A stretch of 64,000 bases of DNA, taken from positions 1 through 64,000 of the forward strand of contig JAEVYY010000014.1 in assembly GCA_023392535.1 (NCBI GenBank), read 5' to 3'. This DNA is from Bacillota bacterium (GTDB taxonomy: Bacteria > Bacillota > Clostridia > Lachnospirales > Lachnospiraceae). The position numbers were made by a program, and so were the translations under genes. The notes under the pieces are model-generated. The model made no database searches, had not been told where the DNA came from, and saw only the letters and a program-made list of their open reading frames with translations. Below, piece after piece: positions 52,472-61,826 of this stretch (position 1 is its first letter; each line of letters begins with the position of its first letter).

Positions 52472-52984
52472 ATGATTAGTAAAGAGATTGTTACAAGCTT
52501 AACGGAGCAAATAAATTTTGAATTTCTATCTGCCTATCTCTATTTAGATATTTCTAACTTTTACACAGATAAAAATCTAAATGGTTTTGCGCACTGGTTT
52601 ACCGTACAGACACAGGAAGAACAAGATCATGCCATGCTATTTATAAAATATTTACAAAATAATGGCGAAAGGGTCGTACTTAAAGATATTAAAGCAACGG
52701 ATTTAAGCTATCAGGATTTCCGTGAACCAGTAGCAGCGGCATTTGAACATGAAATAAAAGTAACGTCTTCCATTCATAAAATTTATGGAATGGCATATGA
52801 AGAAAAAGACTTTCGTACGATGCAGTTTCTTGATTGGTTCGTAAAAGAACAAGGTGAAGAAGAAAAAAATACAGAAGAGATACTAAAAAGATATGATTTA
52901 TTTGGCAATGATCCGAAGGGTCTGTATTTGTTGGATGCAGAACTTGCAACGAGGGTATATGCGCCCCCATCCCTAGTGATTTAG
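52472..52984 (+). CDS. ftnA: Ferritin (FtnA-like)
   Basis: A 170-residue four-helix-bundle iron-storage protein: LTEQINFEFLSAYLYLDISNF with ferroxidase Glu, HWFTVQTQEEQDHAMLFIKYL with Glu and His ligands, and FLDWFVKEQGEEEKNTEEIL. It would assemble as a 24-mer that oxidises and stores Fe2+. GGAG precedes the start. Proximity to superoxide reductase fits protection from Fenton chemistry. Confidence 0.92.
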   Translation: MISKEIVTSLTEQINFEFLSAYLYLDISNFYTDKNLNGFAHWFTVQTQEEQDHAMLFIKYLQNNGERVVLKDIKATDLSYQDFREPVAAAFEHEIKVTSSIHKIYGMAYEEKDFRTMQFLDWFVKEQGEEEKNTEEILKRYDLFGNDPKGLYLLDAELATRVYAPPSLVI

Positions 52985-53017
52985 ATTTTTAAGAAAGTAA
53001 TAAGATATAAATATAAG

Positions 53018-53060
53018 CAAAGTGTGGCGTAGCTTTTACATTACGTCACACTTTGTTGTT
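53018..53060 (+). terminator. Probable terminator after ferritin
   Basis: Stem CAAAGTGTGGCGTA / TACGTCACACTTTG with a 10-base loop and a short T-rich tail. Confidence 0.65.
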
Positions 53061-53088
53061 AGATAGAGTAAAAATAAATATAAATAAG

Positions 53089-53535
53089 CTATATTTTTTT
53101 ACTTAAAACTACCATATCGACTAGTTGCACTCCATTATCAAACATTGGATGATCGTAGTTTTCTATAAAAAAATCTTTAATTCTATGTGTAATCATAAAA
53201 CCGTTTTTTTGATAAAAATCTAGTATCCATGCGATTTCGCCAGTTCCAACCACCATTTTTGTATACTTGCCCTTGTAAAAGGTAGAGATATAGTCTAATA
53301 GTTTGCTTCCATATCCTTTACCCTGGCATTTTTCATAAGTAGCTATATTTTTCAATTCACAAACATTATCGCTTTCCTGTGTAACTACACAGATACTTTT
53401 TAAGCTGTCATCATATAATGCAAACAACTCTCCTCGATATAAATATTTGTTTAGCATGTGTAATGATTCATCTGCAAGAAGTAAAAGATCTAAAAAATTT
53501 GTTTTATCATCGTATTTAATTTTTATAATTTCCAT
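53089..53535 (-). CDS. GNAT-family N-acetyltransferase
   Basis: A 148-residue protein with the acetyl-CoA-binding signature YEKCQGKGYGSKLLDYI (QxxGxG/A type) after the beta-4 strand VCELKNIAT, and FYQKNGFMITHRIKDFF at the end of the fold. ATG at 53535 follows GGAGG; the in-frame upstream start at 53559 precedes that site. The acceptor is unknown. Confidence 0.8.
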   Translation of the reverse strand: MEIIKIKYDDKTNFLDLLLLADESLHMLNKYLYRGELFALYDDSLKSICVVTQESDNVCELKNIATYEKCQGKGYGSKLLDYISTFYKGKYTKMVVGTGEIAWILDFYQKNGFMITHRIKDFFIENYDHPMFDNGVQLVDMVVLSKKI

Positions 53536-53705
53536 TGAGAGCCTCCACAATTTAATCAATGCTACATTAAAATTGGGTGGTTTTTATTGTCTGCCTTTTC
53601 GTATTGGTCACTCCCCCTTTCGATTATCTTAATTATATAAAAACGTATCAAATTTGACAAGGGTAGAAGTTGCAGCATCATTTAAGTTCAGTAAAGTGAA
53701 CATTC

Positions 53706-55682
53706 TTATATTTTATAATCGGAGATAATAGCAGTTAATTGTGCGGCCTCTTTGAGAAGAATTTCAACTTCTCTATTGATCTTGTCAACAGCTGCGCTTT
53801 GCTCAAACGTAGAACTCGCTACTTCTTCTGTGGCAGCAGCACTTTCTTCCGTTATAGCGGCGACATCGCTAATCGATTGTGATACTTTTTCTGATTGTCC
53901 TTCCAATCTATTTGTTTCTTCTGTTATACTGATTGTCTTGTCAACGATTAGATTGACAGCATCTTCAATGTTGCGATAGAGTTTTTTGGTCTGTTCTAAA
54001 GATACTTCTTGTTCCGCAACTACTTTTTGTACATCCTCAACTTCGTCTACACTTTGTATCGTTTTTGCCTGAATATCTTCTAACAATTTTGCGATCTCAG
54101 TACTTGACTTTGCAGACTGCTCTGCTAAATTACGTACTTCATCAGCTACGACTGCGAAGCCTTTACCATGTTCTCCGGCACGAGCAGCTTCAATCGCTGC
54201 ATTCAGTGCAAGAAGATTCGTTTGTTCTGCAATTGATCGAATTACTTCTACAATCTTACTGATTACATGTGATTTGTCTTCCAGCTGGGAAATGGCAAGT
54301 CCCACTTTTTCTGTTGAATCCCTATTTTTTTTCATTAGTAAAGATTGATTTTCGATAATCTGCATACCATCCTGAACAGAGCTACTGACATCTAAGACCA
54401 TCTGGTAAGAAGTGATGCTGGCCTTCGTGATCTGCTGAATAGCTTCAGACATATGACTTACCATCTCTGCCCCAGTTGTTGCAGATTCGGCCTGCGATTG
54501 TGCACCATTAGCAAGTTCATTGGCAGTATTTGAAATTTCTTCTGATATCATTTTCGTATGAGACACCATTTCTTTCATCTCGGAAGAGGAATGACTGACT
54601 AGATCCGAGGCATCCGTGATCTTCCTAACAAGTTGTCGGATACTGCCGGACATATCATTAAACGCTTTTGCTAGATTTCTGATTTCGATGGCACCATTCT
54701 CGGTCGCCTGAACGCCTAAATCACCTTTGGATGCGAGTAAGGCTACTTCTGTTAATTGTTTAATTGGCCTCGCAATCTGATTTGCCGCAATAAAACAAAT
54801 GCATAAAACAAGGGCACACACAAATAAGAGAATGAGTATAAAAGTAATTCTGCTATTGACGATTTCTTCATTTGCCTCATCTGCTTCCATTGTGACACCA
54901 ATCACCCAGGAAGTGGAAGGTAACTGTTTATATATCATAAGTTTATCCTGATTGTTATAGGTATATTGCTCTATTCCACTTACATTCGACAGCATCTTTT
55001 GTGTGATGGCTTCCATTCCTTTCAATTCAGACATATTTGTATTTAGAAGTTCGGTATTAGGATGCGCTAAGATGACCCCGTTTTGGTCGATCAGAAAGGC
55101 ATATCCGGTCTTTCCTATTTTTTCGGTCTCAACAATCTTCGTAATGGTTTCGAGCTGCAGATCCATGGCCAGAACCCCATGAAATTCTCCAGACTTGGAT
55201 TTTATAGGGTGTGCAATAGATACCACATATTTGTCTGTTACCATATCTAAATAGACATCTGTAAACGAGATATCTTCGCTTTTTTCAGCAGCCTGATACC
55301 AGAGACGGGTACGAGGATCATAGCCCGCATCCGGAACCCAGAAAGAACCGTCGATCATCTTACCATCAGCAGTTCCGATATAAAGATCGGATACCACATC
55401 TTTTATGTTTGCAGATTCTAATACCTGATTTAAATATTCAGGTGTGACCTCCTTACTGATACCTGTCCCCATAAGTGCGGAGATTCCTTCTGTGACCTGT
55501 GCTTTTCCTTGCAGCCAGCCGTTCACTTCGCTTGCCAGTTGAAATGTTCTGGAACTAAGTTCAGACCTGATTTTGGAAGAGGTCTGTTTTTGAATAGTTT
55601 GATCAGCGATCAAAGAGACAACTGCAGTGGAACCAATACAAACAGAGGTAAAAACAATAATAAGCAATGATTTTAATTTCAT
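53706..55682 (-). CDS. Methyl-accepting chemotaxis protein with dCache sensor
   Basis: A 658-residue transmembrane receptor. TM1 is at about residues 5-25; a periplasmic dCache_1 sensor follows at about 35-275 (MDLQLETITKIVETEKIGKTGYAFLIDQNGVILAHPN, ASTSWVIGVTMEADEA-like membrane-proximal half); TM2 is at about 283-303. HAMP comes next (ASKGDLGVQATENGAIEIRNLAKAFNDM), then a long coiled coil with the signalling hairpin EQTNLLALNAAIEAARAGEHGKGFAVVADEVRNLAEQS. The C-terminal region carries Glu/Gln/Ala-rich methylation helices. GGGAGG precedes the ATG. No chemotaxis genes are beside it. Confidence 0.93.
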   Translation of the reverse strand: MKLKSLLIIVFTSVCIGSTAVVSLIADQTIQKQTSSKIRSELSSRTFQLASEVNGWLQGKAQVTEGISALMGTGISKEVTPEYLNQVLESANIKDVVSDLYIGTADGKMIDGSFWVPDAGYDPRTRLWYQAAEKSEDISFTDVYLDMVTDKYVVSIAHPIKSKSGEFHGVLAMDLQLETITKIVETEKIGKTGYAFLIDQNGVILAHPNTELLNTNMSELKGMEAITQKMLSNVSGIEQYTYNNQDKLMIYKQLPSTSWVIGVTMEADEANEEIVNSRITFILILLFVCALVLCICFIAANQIARPIKQLTEVALLASKGDLGVQATENGAIEIRNLAKAFNDMSGSIRQLVRKITDASDLVSHSSSEMKEMVSHTKMISEEISNTANELANGAQSQAESATTGAEMVSHMSEAIQQITKASITSYQMVLDVSSSVQDGMQIIENQSLLMKKNRDSTEKVGLAISQLEDKSHVISKIVEVIRSIAEQTNLLALNAAIEAARAGEHGKGFAVVADEVRNLAEQSAKSSTEIAKLLEDIQAKTIQSVDEVEDVQKVVAEQEVSLEQTKKLYRNIEDAVNLIVDKTISITEETNRLEGQSEKVSQSISDVAAITEESAAATEEVASSTFEQSAAVDKINREVEILLKEAAQLTAIISDYKI

Positions 55683-55967
55683 AAGCGTACCTCCCAGTAC
55701 TTTTTAGCTTTCATATGATCAATATAGGATGACAATATTTGACATAAATATACAATATTTAACATTATTTTTAGAATGTCATAATTATAACATTCTAAAA
55801 AATATCAGTCAATTATAATTCTTTTATAAATTATGTGTAAAATAACTATAAAAAAAGATGGATTGCATCCTCCAGTTTTGCAATAATAAAAATATAGTAT
55901 ATAATAATGTCTGGTTGGAGAAGGATAACATATTCTCAAAATACAAAGATAGAAAGAAGAATGTATC
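55683..55967. other. Intergenic region between receptor and ABC genes
   Basis: About 285 bases without a gene. A hairpin TTTTTAGAATGT / ACATTCTAAAAA with a 10-base loop (55768-55801) is A/T-flanked on both sides; it could be a bidirectional terminator or an operator. TTGCAA (55878-55883) and TATAAT (55900-55905), spacer 16, form the promoter of the ABC operon. Confidence 0.5.
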
Positions 55968-57707
55968 ATGAAAAAATTATTAATTTATTTAAAAGAATAC
56001 AAAAAGGAATGTGTATTGGCGCCCCTGTTCAAGATGCTAGAGGCCTCCTTTGAACTGATTGTTCCACTTGTTATGGCGGTTATTATAGACAAAGGAATTA
56101 TGAAGAATGATCGTCCCTTCATCTATCAAATGAGCATCCTACTAATTACATTGGCATTCGTTGGCTTGGTCACTTCCGTAACGGCTCAATTCTTTGCTGC
56201 TAAAGCGGCAGTTGGGTTCGCGACGCAGTTAAGACATTCGTTATTTAAACATTTGCAGAATTTCTCTTTTACGGAAATAGATACCCTTGGGACTTCTACC
56301 ATGATTACCAGGATGACGAGTGATGTCAACCAGGCACAAGCGGGTGTCAATATGTTCTTGAGACTCTTTTTACGTTCCCCATTTGTGGTATTTGGAGCAA
56401 TGGCAATGGCTTTTACCATTGATGCGAAATCTGCGCTATTGTTTGTGGCTGCAATTTTTTTACTTTCGTTAGTCGTTTTTGGAATAATGAATGTTAATAT
56501 TCCGATGCTAAAGGAAGTTCAGCAGAAACTTGACAGAGTACTGAATCTGACACGTGAAAATTTGCTTGGAGCCCGTGTGATAAGAGCATTCTGTAAGGAA
56601 GAGGATGAAATCAAAAGGTTCACAAAAAGAAACGAAGAACTCACAAAACAGCAGAAGAAAACAGGAATTATTTCTGCCTTTATGAACCCAGTTACTTATG
56701 TGATCGTGAACATTGCAATCTTATATTTGATTTGGACGGGAACTTTACAGGTAGATGCGGGGATTCTGACACAAGGACAGGTAATTGCCTTGTATAATTA
56801 TATGTCTCAGATTCTGGTAGAATTAATCAAACTGGCCAATTTGATTATTACGATAAATAAAGCGGTAGCTAGTGGTAATCGCATACAGAATGTATTTGAT
56901 ATGAAGTCTACGATGAAGTATGAAAATTCATTTTCTGAAAATAAAAACAGGAATTTAGTAGCATCATTCGATGCCGTTACCTTTCAAAAGGTATCATTGA
57001 CTTATCATAATGCAGGAGAAGAAGCCTTGACAGACATTAACTTTTCTGCAAAGAAGGGTCAGGTAGTGGGTATTATAGGAGGAACTGGTTCTGGTAAAAG
57101 TTCTATCGTAAATATGATTCCAAGATTCTATGATGCTACAAAAGGTGAAATATTGATTCAGGGAAAAAATGTGAAAGATTATACGGCTGAAGAATTAATT
57201 GATAAAGTAGGAATTGTATTGCAAAAAGCGGTATTGTTTAAAGGAAGTATTAAAAGTAATTTAAGGGTAGGTAAGAAAACAGCTACCTTGAAAGAGATGG
57301 AAGAAGCAATCTCAGTTGCACAGGCAGAAGATATTGTCAAAGCGAAGGGGGGATTAGATGCCGAAATTTCACAGGGCGGTAAAAATCTTTCGGGAGGTCA
57401 GAAACAGAGGCTGACCATCGCGAGGGCATTGGTAAAAAGACCTGAAATTTTAATATTAGATGATAGCGCATCGGCACTTGATATGGCCACAGATGCCCGA
57501 CTTAGAAAAGCAATTAGGAATCTCAATTATCACCCCACGGTTTTTATCGTATCCCAACGTACTTCGGCGATTCAGGATGCAGATCAGATTTTGGTTTTGG
57601 ACGATGGAAGGATCGTTGGAAAAGGTACCCATGATGAACTGCTTACGGATTGCGAAGTTTATAAAGAAATTTATGAATCGCAATATAGAAGGGAGGCAGT
57701 ACAATGA
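55968..57707 (+). CDS. ABC exporter half-transporter, degenerate-Walker-B partner
   Basis: A 579-residue half-transporter: six-helix membrane domain (about 1-310) and ATPase domain. Walker A is GGTGSGKSS; the signature NLSGGQKQRLTIARAL is intact. Walker B reads ILILDDSASALD, with Asp where the catalytic Glu is usual, as in the non-catalytic partner of heterodimeric exporters (BmrC/TM287-like). The start overlaps nothing upstream, and the stop overlaps the next gene (ATGA). Substrate unknown; drugs, peptides or lipids are all possible. Confidence 0.88.
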   Translation: MKKLLIYLKEYKKECVLAPLFKMLEASFELIVPLVMAVIIDKGIMKNDRPFIYQMSILLITLAFVGLVTSVTAQFFAAKAAVGFATQLRHSLFKHLQNFSFTEIDTLGTSTMITRMTSDVNQAQAGVNMFLRLFLRSPFVVFGAMAMAFTIDAKSALLFVAAIFLLSLVVFGIMNVNIPMLKEVQQKLDRVLNLTRENLLGARVIRAFCKEEDEIKRFTKRNEELTKQQKKTGIISAFMNPVTYVIVNIAILYLIWTGTLQVDAGILTQGQVIALYNYMSQILVELIKLANLIITINKAVASGNRIQNVFDMKSTMKYENSFSENKNRNLVASFDAVTFQKVSLTYHNAGEEALTDINFSAKKGQVVGIIGGTGSGKSSIVNMIPRFYDATKGEILIQGKNVKDYTAEELIDKVGIVLQKAVLFKGSIKSNLRVGKKTATLKEMEEAISVAQAEDIVKAKGGLDAEISQGGKNLSGGQKQRLTIARALVKRPEILILDDSASALDMATDARLRKAIRNLNYHPTVFIVSQRTSAIQDADQILVLDDGRIVGKGTHDELLTDCEVYKEIYESQYRREAVQ

Positions 57708-59437
57708 GTAAAAAAGGAGCGCAGCAGGAAACACTAAGAAAAGTCTTGCAATATGTCAAAAAATATCTAATTCTTATGGTGATTTCAATTATATTGGCAG
57801 GACTTATTGTAGCACTTACATTATATATGCCTATCCTCATAGGAAATGCGATCGATCAGATTGTCTATGGACAGATCGCGTATGGGAAAATAAAAGAGCT
57901 ACTGTTCCGGGGCTTATTTGTAATTGTAGCAACGGCGATAGCACAATGGATCATGAATGTGATTAATAACAAGGTAGCATATCATGTCGTAAGAGATATT
58001 CGTGAGGAAGCGTTTAAGAAGATAGAGATTCTTCCATTGCAATATCTGGATACGCATTCATCAGGAGAGATCGTTAGCCGTGTCATAGCAGATGTAGATC
58101 AATTTGCGGACGGATTATTAATGGGATTTACACAATTATTTACGGGTGTTATTACGATTTTAGGAACCTTGCTTTTTATGTTGTATTATAATAAGACAAT
58201 AACACTTGTGGTAGTCTTAATTACACCTCTGTCCTTATTTGCGGCTAATTTTATTGCGAAAAGAACATATTCTATGTTTCAGCTACAATCTCAAACGAGA
58301 GGGGAGCAAACAGCACTTATTGATGAAATGATTGGAAATGAAAAAGTTGTAAAAGCTTTTGGGTATGAAAAGGATGCTCTTTATCAGTTTGATGAGATTA
58401 ATCTTCGATTACAGAAGTGTTCCCTGCGTGCTATTTTCTTTTCCTCTATCACAAATCCTGCGACTCGGTTCGTGAACAGTATTGTCTATGCAGGAGTTGC
58501 TGTTACCAGTGCATTGTCTGTTTTAACAGGGAGGATGTCAGTAGGAATGATGTCTTGTTTCTTAAGTTATGCAAGCCAATATACAAAACCATTTAATGAA
58601 ATATCTGGTGTTGTAACAGAATTGCAGAATGCATTGGCATGTGCTGCAAGGATATTTGATTTAATCGATGAAGAGCCACAGATGGAAGAGCCCCAGACAG
58701 CACACGTTCTTAGTAACCCTACTGGCACGGTTCAGTGTGAAAATGTATGTTTCTCGTATGCGCCTAATAAAAAATTGATCGAGAACTTTAACCTGTCTGT
58801 TGAACCTGGAAAAAATATTGCAATCGTTGGGCCTACGGGTTGTGGGAAAACGACAATTATAAATCTTTTAATGCGTTTTTATGATGTGAATTCGGGAAGT
58901 ATCAAAGTGGAAGGTACTGATATCAGAGATATTACAAGAAATAGCCTTCGTGGTAGTTATGGCATGGTACTACAGGAAACCTGGTTAAGACAGGGAACGA
59001 TACGTGATAATATCATAATGGGGAAACCGGATGCAACAAAAGAGGAAGTGGAAGAAGCAGCAAGAGCATCCCATTCCCATGCTTTTATCAAACGTTTACC
59101 GTTAGGTTATGATACCGTCATCGGAGAAGAAGGTGGAATGCTGTCCCAGGGACAAAAACAGCTGTTGTGTATCACAAGAGTAATGCTGTCATTGCCACCT
59201 ATGCTGATATTGGATGAAGCGACTTCTTCTATTGATACCAGAACTGAACAAAAGATACAGAGTGCGTTTGTAAGATTAATGAAAGGACGTACTAGTTTTA
59301 TCGTTGCACATAGACTATCTACCATACAAAATGCGGATGTTATATTGGTTATGAAAGGAGGAAATATTATAGAGCAAGGCAGTCATGAAGAACTTTTAAA
59401 AAAGAATGGATTCTACGCGGCTATGTATAGTAGCTAA
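57704..59437 (+). CDS. ABC exporter half-transporter, catalytic-Walker-B partner
   Basis: A 577-residue half-transporter, partner of the preceding gene (4-base overlap). Six helices are at about 15-300. Walker A GPTGCGKTT; Walker B ILDEATSSID with the catalytic Glu; signature MLSQGQKQLLCITRVML lacks the second Gly of the canonical motif. The intact signature of the first subunit therefore pairs with the intact Walker A and B sites of this one, and the two degenerate elements form the second, non-hydrolytic site: the standard asymmetric heterodimer. AGGGAGG precedes the ATG. Confidence 0.9.
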   Translation: MSKKGAQQETLRKVLQYVKKYLILMVISIILAGLIVALTLYMPILIGNAIDQIVYGQIAYGKIKELLFRGLFVIVATAIAQWIMNVINNKVAYHVVRDIREEAFKKIEILPLQYLDTHSSGEIVSRVIADVDQFADGLLMGFTQLFTGVITILGTLLFMLYYNKTITLVVVLITPLSLFAANFIAKRTYSMFQLQSQTRGEQTALIDEMIGNEKVVKAFGYEKDALYQFDEINLRLQKCSLRAIFFSSITNPATRFVNSIVYAGVAVTSALSVLTGRMSVGMMSCFLSYASQYTKPFNEISGVVTELQNALACAARIFDLIDEEPQMEEPQTAHVLSNPTGTVQCENVCFSYAPNKKLIENFNLSVEPGKNIAIVGPTGCGKTTIINLLMRFYDVNSGSIKVEGTDIRDITRNSLRGSYGMVLQETWLRQGTIRDNIIMGKPDATKEEVEEAARASHSHAFIKRLPLGYDTVIGEEGGMLSQGQKQLLCITRVMLSLPPMLILDEATSSIDTRTEQKIQSAFVRLMKGRTSFIVAHRLSTIQNADVILVMKGGNIIEQGSHEELLKKNGFYAAMYSS

Positions 59438-59453
59438 TCTATCAAAATATATC

Positions 59454-59482
59454 TTGCTATTTACAGATATATTTGGTACTAT
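59454..59482 (+). promoter_or_regulatory. Promoter of the purine riboswitch operon
   Basis: TTGCTA at 59454-59459 and TACTAT at 59477-59482 with a 17-base spacer and an extended -10 TG (TGGTACTAT). Confidence 0.6.
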
Positions 59483-59512
59483 CTTAATAGTTCATAGCAA
59501 TAGAAACTATTG

Positions 59513-59590
59513 TATATACGACTGACGGAAGTGGAATGAACCACATGAAGTATAGTTATGAATTTTTAGCCGACCGTCTGGGCATGTTAA
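59513..59590 (+). promoter_or_regulatory. ZTP (pfl) riboswitch
   Basis: The two conserved blocks of this class are present: CGACTGACGGAAGTGG-AATGAACCACATG in the first half and GCCGACCGTCTGGGCATG in the second. The hairpin GTGG..CCAC lies between them, as in the consensus. ZTP/ZMP accumulates when folate-dependent formyl transfer fails, and the RNA then turns on purine and folate genes. The two genes that follow use the ZMP (AICAR) substrate, an exact functional match. Confidence 0.87.
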
Positions 59591-59611
59591 GCCTGGAGTG
59601 TCGGCTTTTTT
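59569..59611 (+). terminator. Terminator of the ZTP riboswitch
   Basis: GCCGAC (59569-59574) pairs with GTCGGC (59600-59605), and the inner GCC/GGC pairs add to the stem; six T residues follow. The 5' arm is part of the conserved second block of the aptamer, so ligand binding competes with termination. Confidence 0.82.
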
Positions 59612-59648
59612 GTGTGCATATCACGGAATCAGGAAAAGGAGATTTAAA

Positions 59649-60362
59649 ATGGAAATGAAAAAAATGGAAACAGAGCTTTCTTCCAATGCCTATCCGGGAA
59701 GAGGAATTGTGATAGGAAAATCAGCAGATGGAAAATTTGCAATTTCAGCTTATTTTATAATGGGAAGAAGCGAAAACAGCAGGAACAGAATTTTTGTGGA
59801 AGACGGTGATGGGATCCGCACACAGGCTTATGATCCATCAAAACTTACAGATCCAAGCCTTATCATCTATGCTCCCGTTAGAGTACTTGGGAATAAAACG
59901 ATCCTGACAAATGGCGATCAGACAGATACCATTTACGAGGGCATGGATAAACAGCTTTCCTTTGAACAAGCGTTAAGAAGCAGAAAATTTGAGCCGGATT
60001 TCCCGAACTATACCCCTCGTATTTCAGGTATTATGCATATTGAAAACAAAGGATATCATTATGCTATGTCAATCTTAAAAAGTAATCAGGGAAACCCAAA
60101 TGCATGTAACCGTTATACATTCGCATATGAGAGCCCGATAGCAGGAGAAGGGCATTTTATCCATACGTATCAAAGTGATGGGAATCCACTTCTAAGTTTT
60201 GATGGAGAACCGAAATTAGTGGAATTAAAAGATGATATTGATACTTTTACCAATATTTTATGGAATAATCTGAATGCAGAAAATAAGGTTTCACTGTTTG
60301 TTCGTTATATTGACATTGCTACAAGAAAATACGAAACCAGAATTGTAAATAAACATGTGTAG
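59649..60362 (+). CDS. IMP cyclohydrolase, PurO-like
   Basis: A 237-residue protein of the archaeal-type IMP cyclohydrolase family (PF07826): YPGRGIVIGKSADGKFAISAYFIMGRSENSRNRIF, DPSLIIYAPVRVLGNKTILTNGDQTDTIYEGM and the region GNPNACNRYTFAYESP. It closes FAICAR to IMP, the last step of purine synthesis, and replaces the cyclohydrolase domain of PurH. ATG at 59649 follows AAAAGGAG. The upstream GTG at 59598 lies within the riboswitch terminator and is rejected. It is separated by about 46 bases from the transformylase gene. Confidence 0.88.
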   Translation: MEMKKMETELSSNAYPGRGIVIGKSADGKFAISAYFIMGRSENSRNRIFVEDGDGIRTQAYDPSKLTDPSLIIYAPVRVLGNKTILTNGDQTDTIYEGMDKQLSFEQALRSRKFEPDFPNYTPRISGIMHIENKGYHYAMSILKSNQGNPNACNRYTFAYESPIAGEGHFIHTYQSDGNPLLSFDGEPKLVELKDDIDTFTNILWNNLNAENKVSLFVRYIDIATRKYETRIVNKHV

Positions 60363-60408
60363 GAATTAACCATAAATTTTATAGAACAGTACAGAAGTGA
60401 GGAAAACT

Positions 60409-61587
60409 ATGAATGAGTTATTATTAAAATACGGATGTAATCCAAATCAAAAGCCTTCTAAAATATTTATGAAAAATGGGTCGGATCTACCAATTCAGGT
60501 CTTATGCGGAAATCCTGGATATATCAATTTTTTGGATGCATTAAATGGATGGCAGCTAGTAAAAGAGCTGAAGCTGGCGACTGGCCTTCCGGCGGCAGCG
60601 TCATTTAAGCACGTCTCACCGGCAGGAGCAGCGGTAGGACTCCCGCTTAATAAAATACTTGCTAAGATTTACTGGGTGGAAGATCTGGGCGACTTGTCAC
60701 CTCTTGCCAGTGCTTATGCAAGGGCGAGAGGCGCAGATAGAATGTCCTCTTTTGGTGATTTTATATGTTTGTCAGATCCATGTGATGTAATGACCGCAAA
60801 AATTATAAAAAGGGAGGTATCAGACGGAGTAATAGCACCGGGGTATGAGCCTGAGGCACTTGCAATTCTAAAAGAAAAAAAGAATGGATCATATAACATC
60901 ATTGAGATAGATCCATCCTATCAGCCAGAACCTGTGGAACAAAAAGAGGTATTTGGGGTTACTTTTGAACAGGGAAGAAACGAACTTTTTATCAATGATT
61001 CACTTCTAACTAATGTGGTTACTGAAAATAAGGAAATTCCTGAGATAGCTAAAATTGATTTAATTATTTCTCTCATTACACTAAAATATACACAATCCAA
61101 TTCGGTATGTTACGCAAAAGGAGGACAGGCAATTGGAATAGGCGCTGGTCAGCAATCGCGCGTACATTGTACCCGTCTTGCAGGGCAAAAGGCAGATAAT
61201 TGGATGCTTCGTCAATGTCCAAAGGTTCTGGAGCTTCCATTTGTGGATACGATCAAGCGTGCGGATAGGGATAATGCCATTGACAATTATATCGGTGATG
61301 AGTCAATGGATTTACTTACAGATGGAGTCTGGCAAAGAATATTTAAAGAAAAGCCTGCTATTTTCGCGATAGAAGAAAAAAAAGCGTGGATTAATACTAT
61401 GGAAGGTGTAGCACTTGGATCGGATGCATTTTTCCCATTCAGCGATAATATAGAAAGAGCTAAAAAAAGTGGTGTTAAATATATTGCACAGCCAGGTGGA
61501 TCCGTAAGGGATGATGCCGTCATAGAGTGTTGTGATAAATATGGTATGGCAATGGCATTTACAGGAATTCGTTTGTTCCATCATTAA
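60409..61587 (+). CDS. AICAR transformylase (PurH transformylase domain only)
   Basis: A 392-residue protein equal to the C-terminal part of PurH, without the N-terminal cyclohydrolase domain. AASFKHVSPAGAAVG holds the catalytic Lys-His pair; YTQSNSVCYAKGGQAIGIGAGQQSRVHCTRLAGQKAD and the end VKYIAQPGGSVRDDAVIECCDKYGMAMAFTGIRLFHH are family landmarks. It formylates AICAR with 10-formyl-THF. GTGAGG overlaps the first possible start (GTG 60397), so ATG 60409 is preferred. It is the second gene of the ZTP riboswitch operon. Confidence 0.9.
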   Translation: MNELLLKYGCNPNQKPSKIFMKNGSDLPIQVLCGNPGYINFLDALNGWQLVKELKLATGLPAAASFKHVSPAGAAVGLPLNKILAKIYWVEDLGDLSPLASAYARARGADRMSSFGDFICLSDPCDVMTAKIIKREVSDGVIAPGYEPEALAILKEKKNGSYNIIEIDPSYQPEPVEQKEVFGVTFEQGRNELFINDSLLTNVVTENKEIPEIAKIDLIISLITLKYTQSNSVCYAKGGQAIGIGAGQQSRVHCTRLAGQKADNWMLRQCPKVLELPFVDTIKRADRDNAIDNYIGDESMDLLTDGVWQRIFKEKPAIFAIEEKKAWINTMEGVALGSDAFFPFSDNIERAKKSGVKYIAQPGGSVRDDAVIECCDKYGMAMAFTGIRLFHH

Positions 61588-61691
61588 GATAAAGCGATGT
61601 AAATAGTAATTAAGCTTGAAAATGTGTATATTGTGTGAAAGAAGTGTGAAATCTACCAATTTTTTACTTTTTCTATTTATTTCTAACAAAA

Positions 61692-61792
61692 ATAGCCGAT
61701 AAATAAAATATCAGCAAGTACAAATGAATCAACTGCTATGGAGACACTTATATCAAAGGATTGATAAATATTCCTTATATAAGTGTCTTTTT
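61692..61792 (+). ncRNA. Possible short transcript between a sigma-D-like -10 and a terminator
   Basis: GCCGATAA at 61692-61699 is an exact match to the flagellar sigma factor -10 consensus; no TAAA is found at the right distance upstream. About 45 bases further on, AGACACTTATAT / ATATAAGTGTCT forms a long stem (61742-61788) followed by a T run. The terminator lies before the next gene, so transcription from here would give an RNA of about 90 bases unless read through. The evidence is weak. Confidence 0.25.
61742..61792 (+). terminator. Intrinsic terminator downstream of the purine operon
   Basis: Stem AGACACTTATAT / ATATAAGTGTCT with a 23-base loop, followed by TTTT. It ends the transformylase transcript. 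Confidence 0.75.
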
Positions 61793-61826
61793 AGAGCGCT
61801 GGTAAGAAAAAGAAAGGATGGAAAAT

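Noticed and set aside
59598..59648. Upstream GTG start of IMP cyclohydrolase
   Set aside because: It lies inside the ZTP riboswitch terminator. The ATG at 59649 is preceded by AAAAGGAG.
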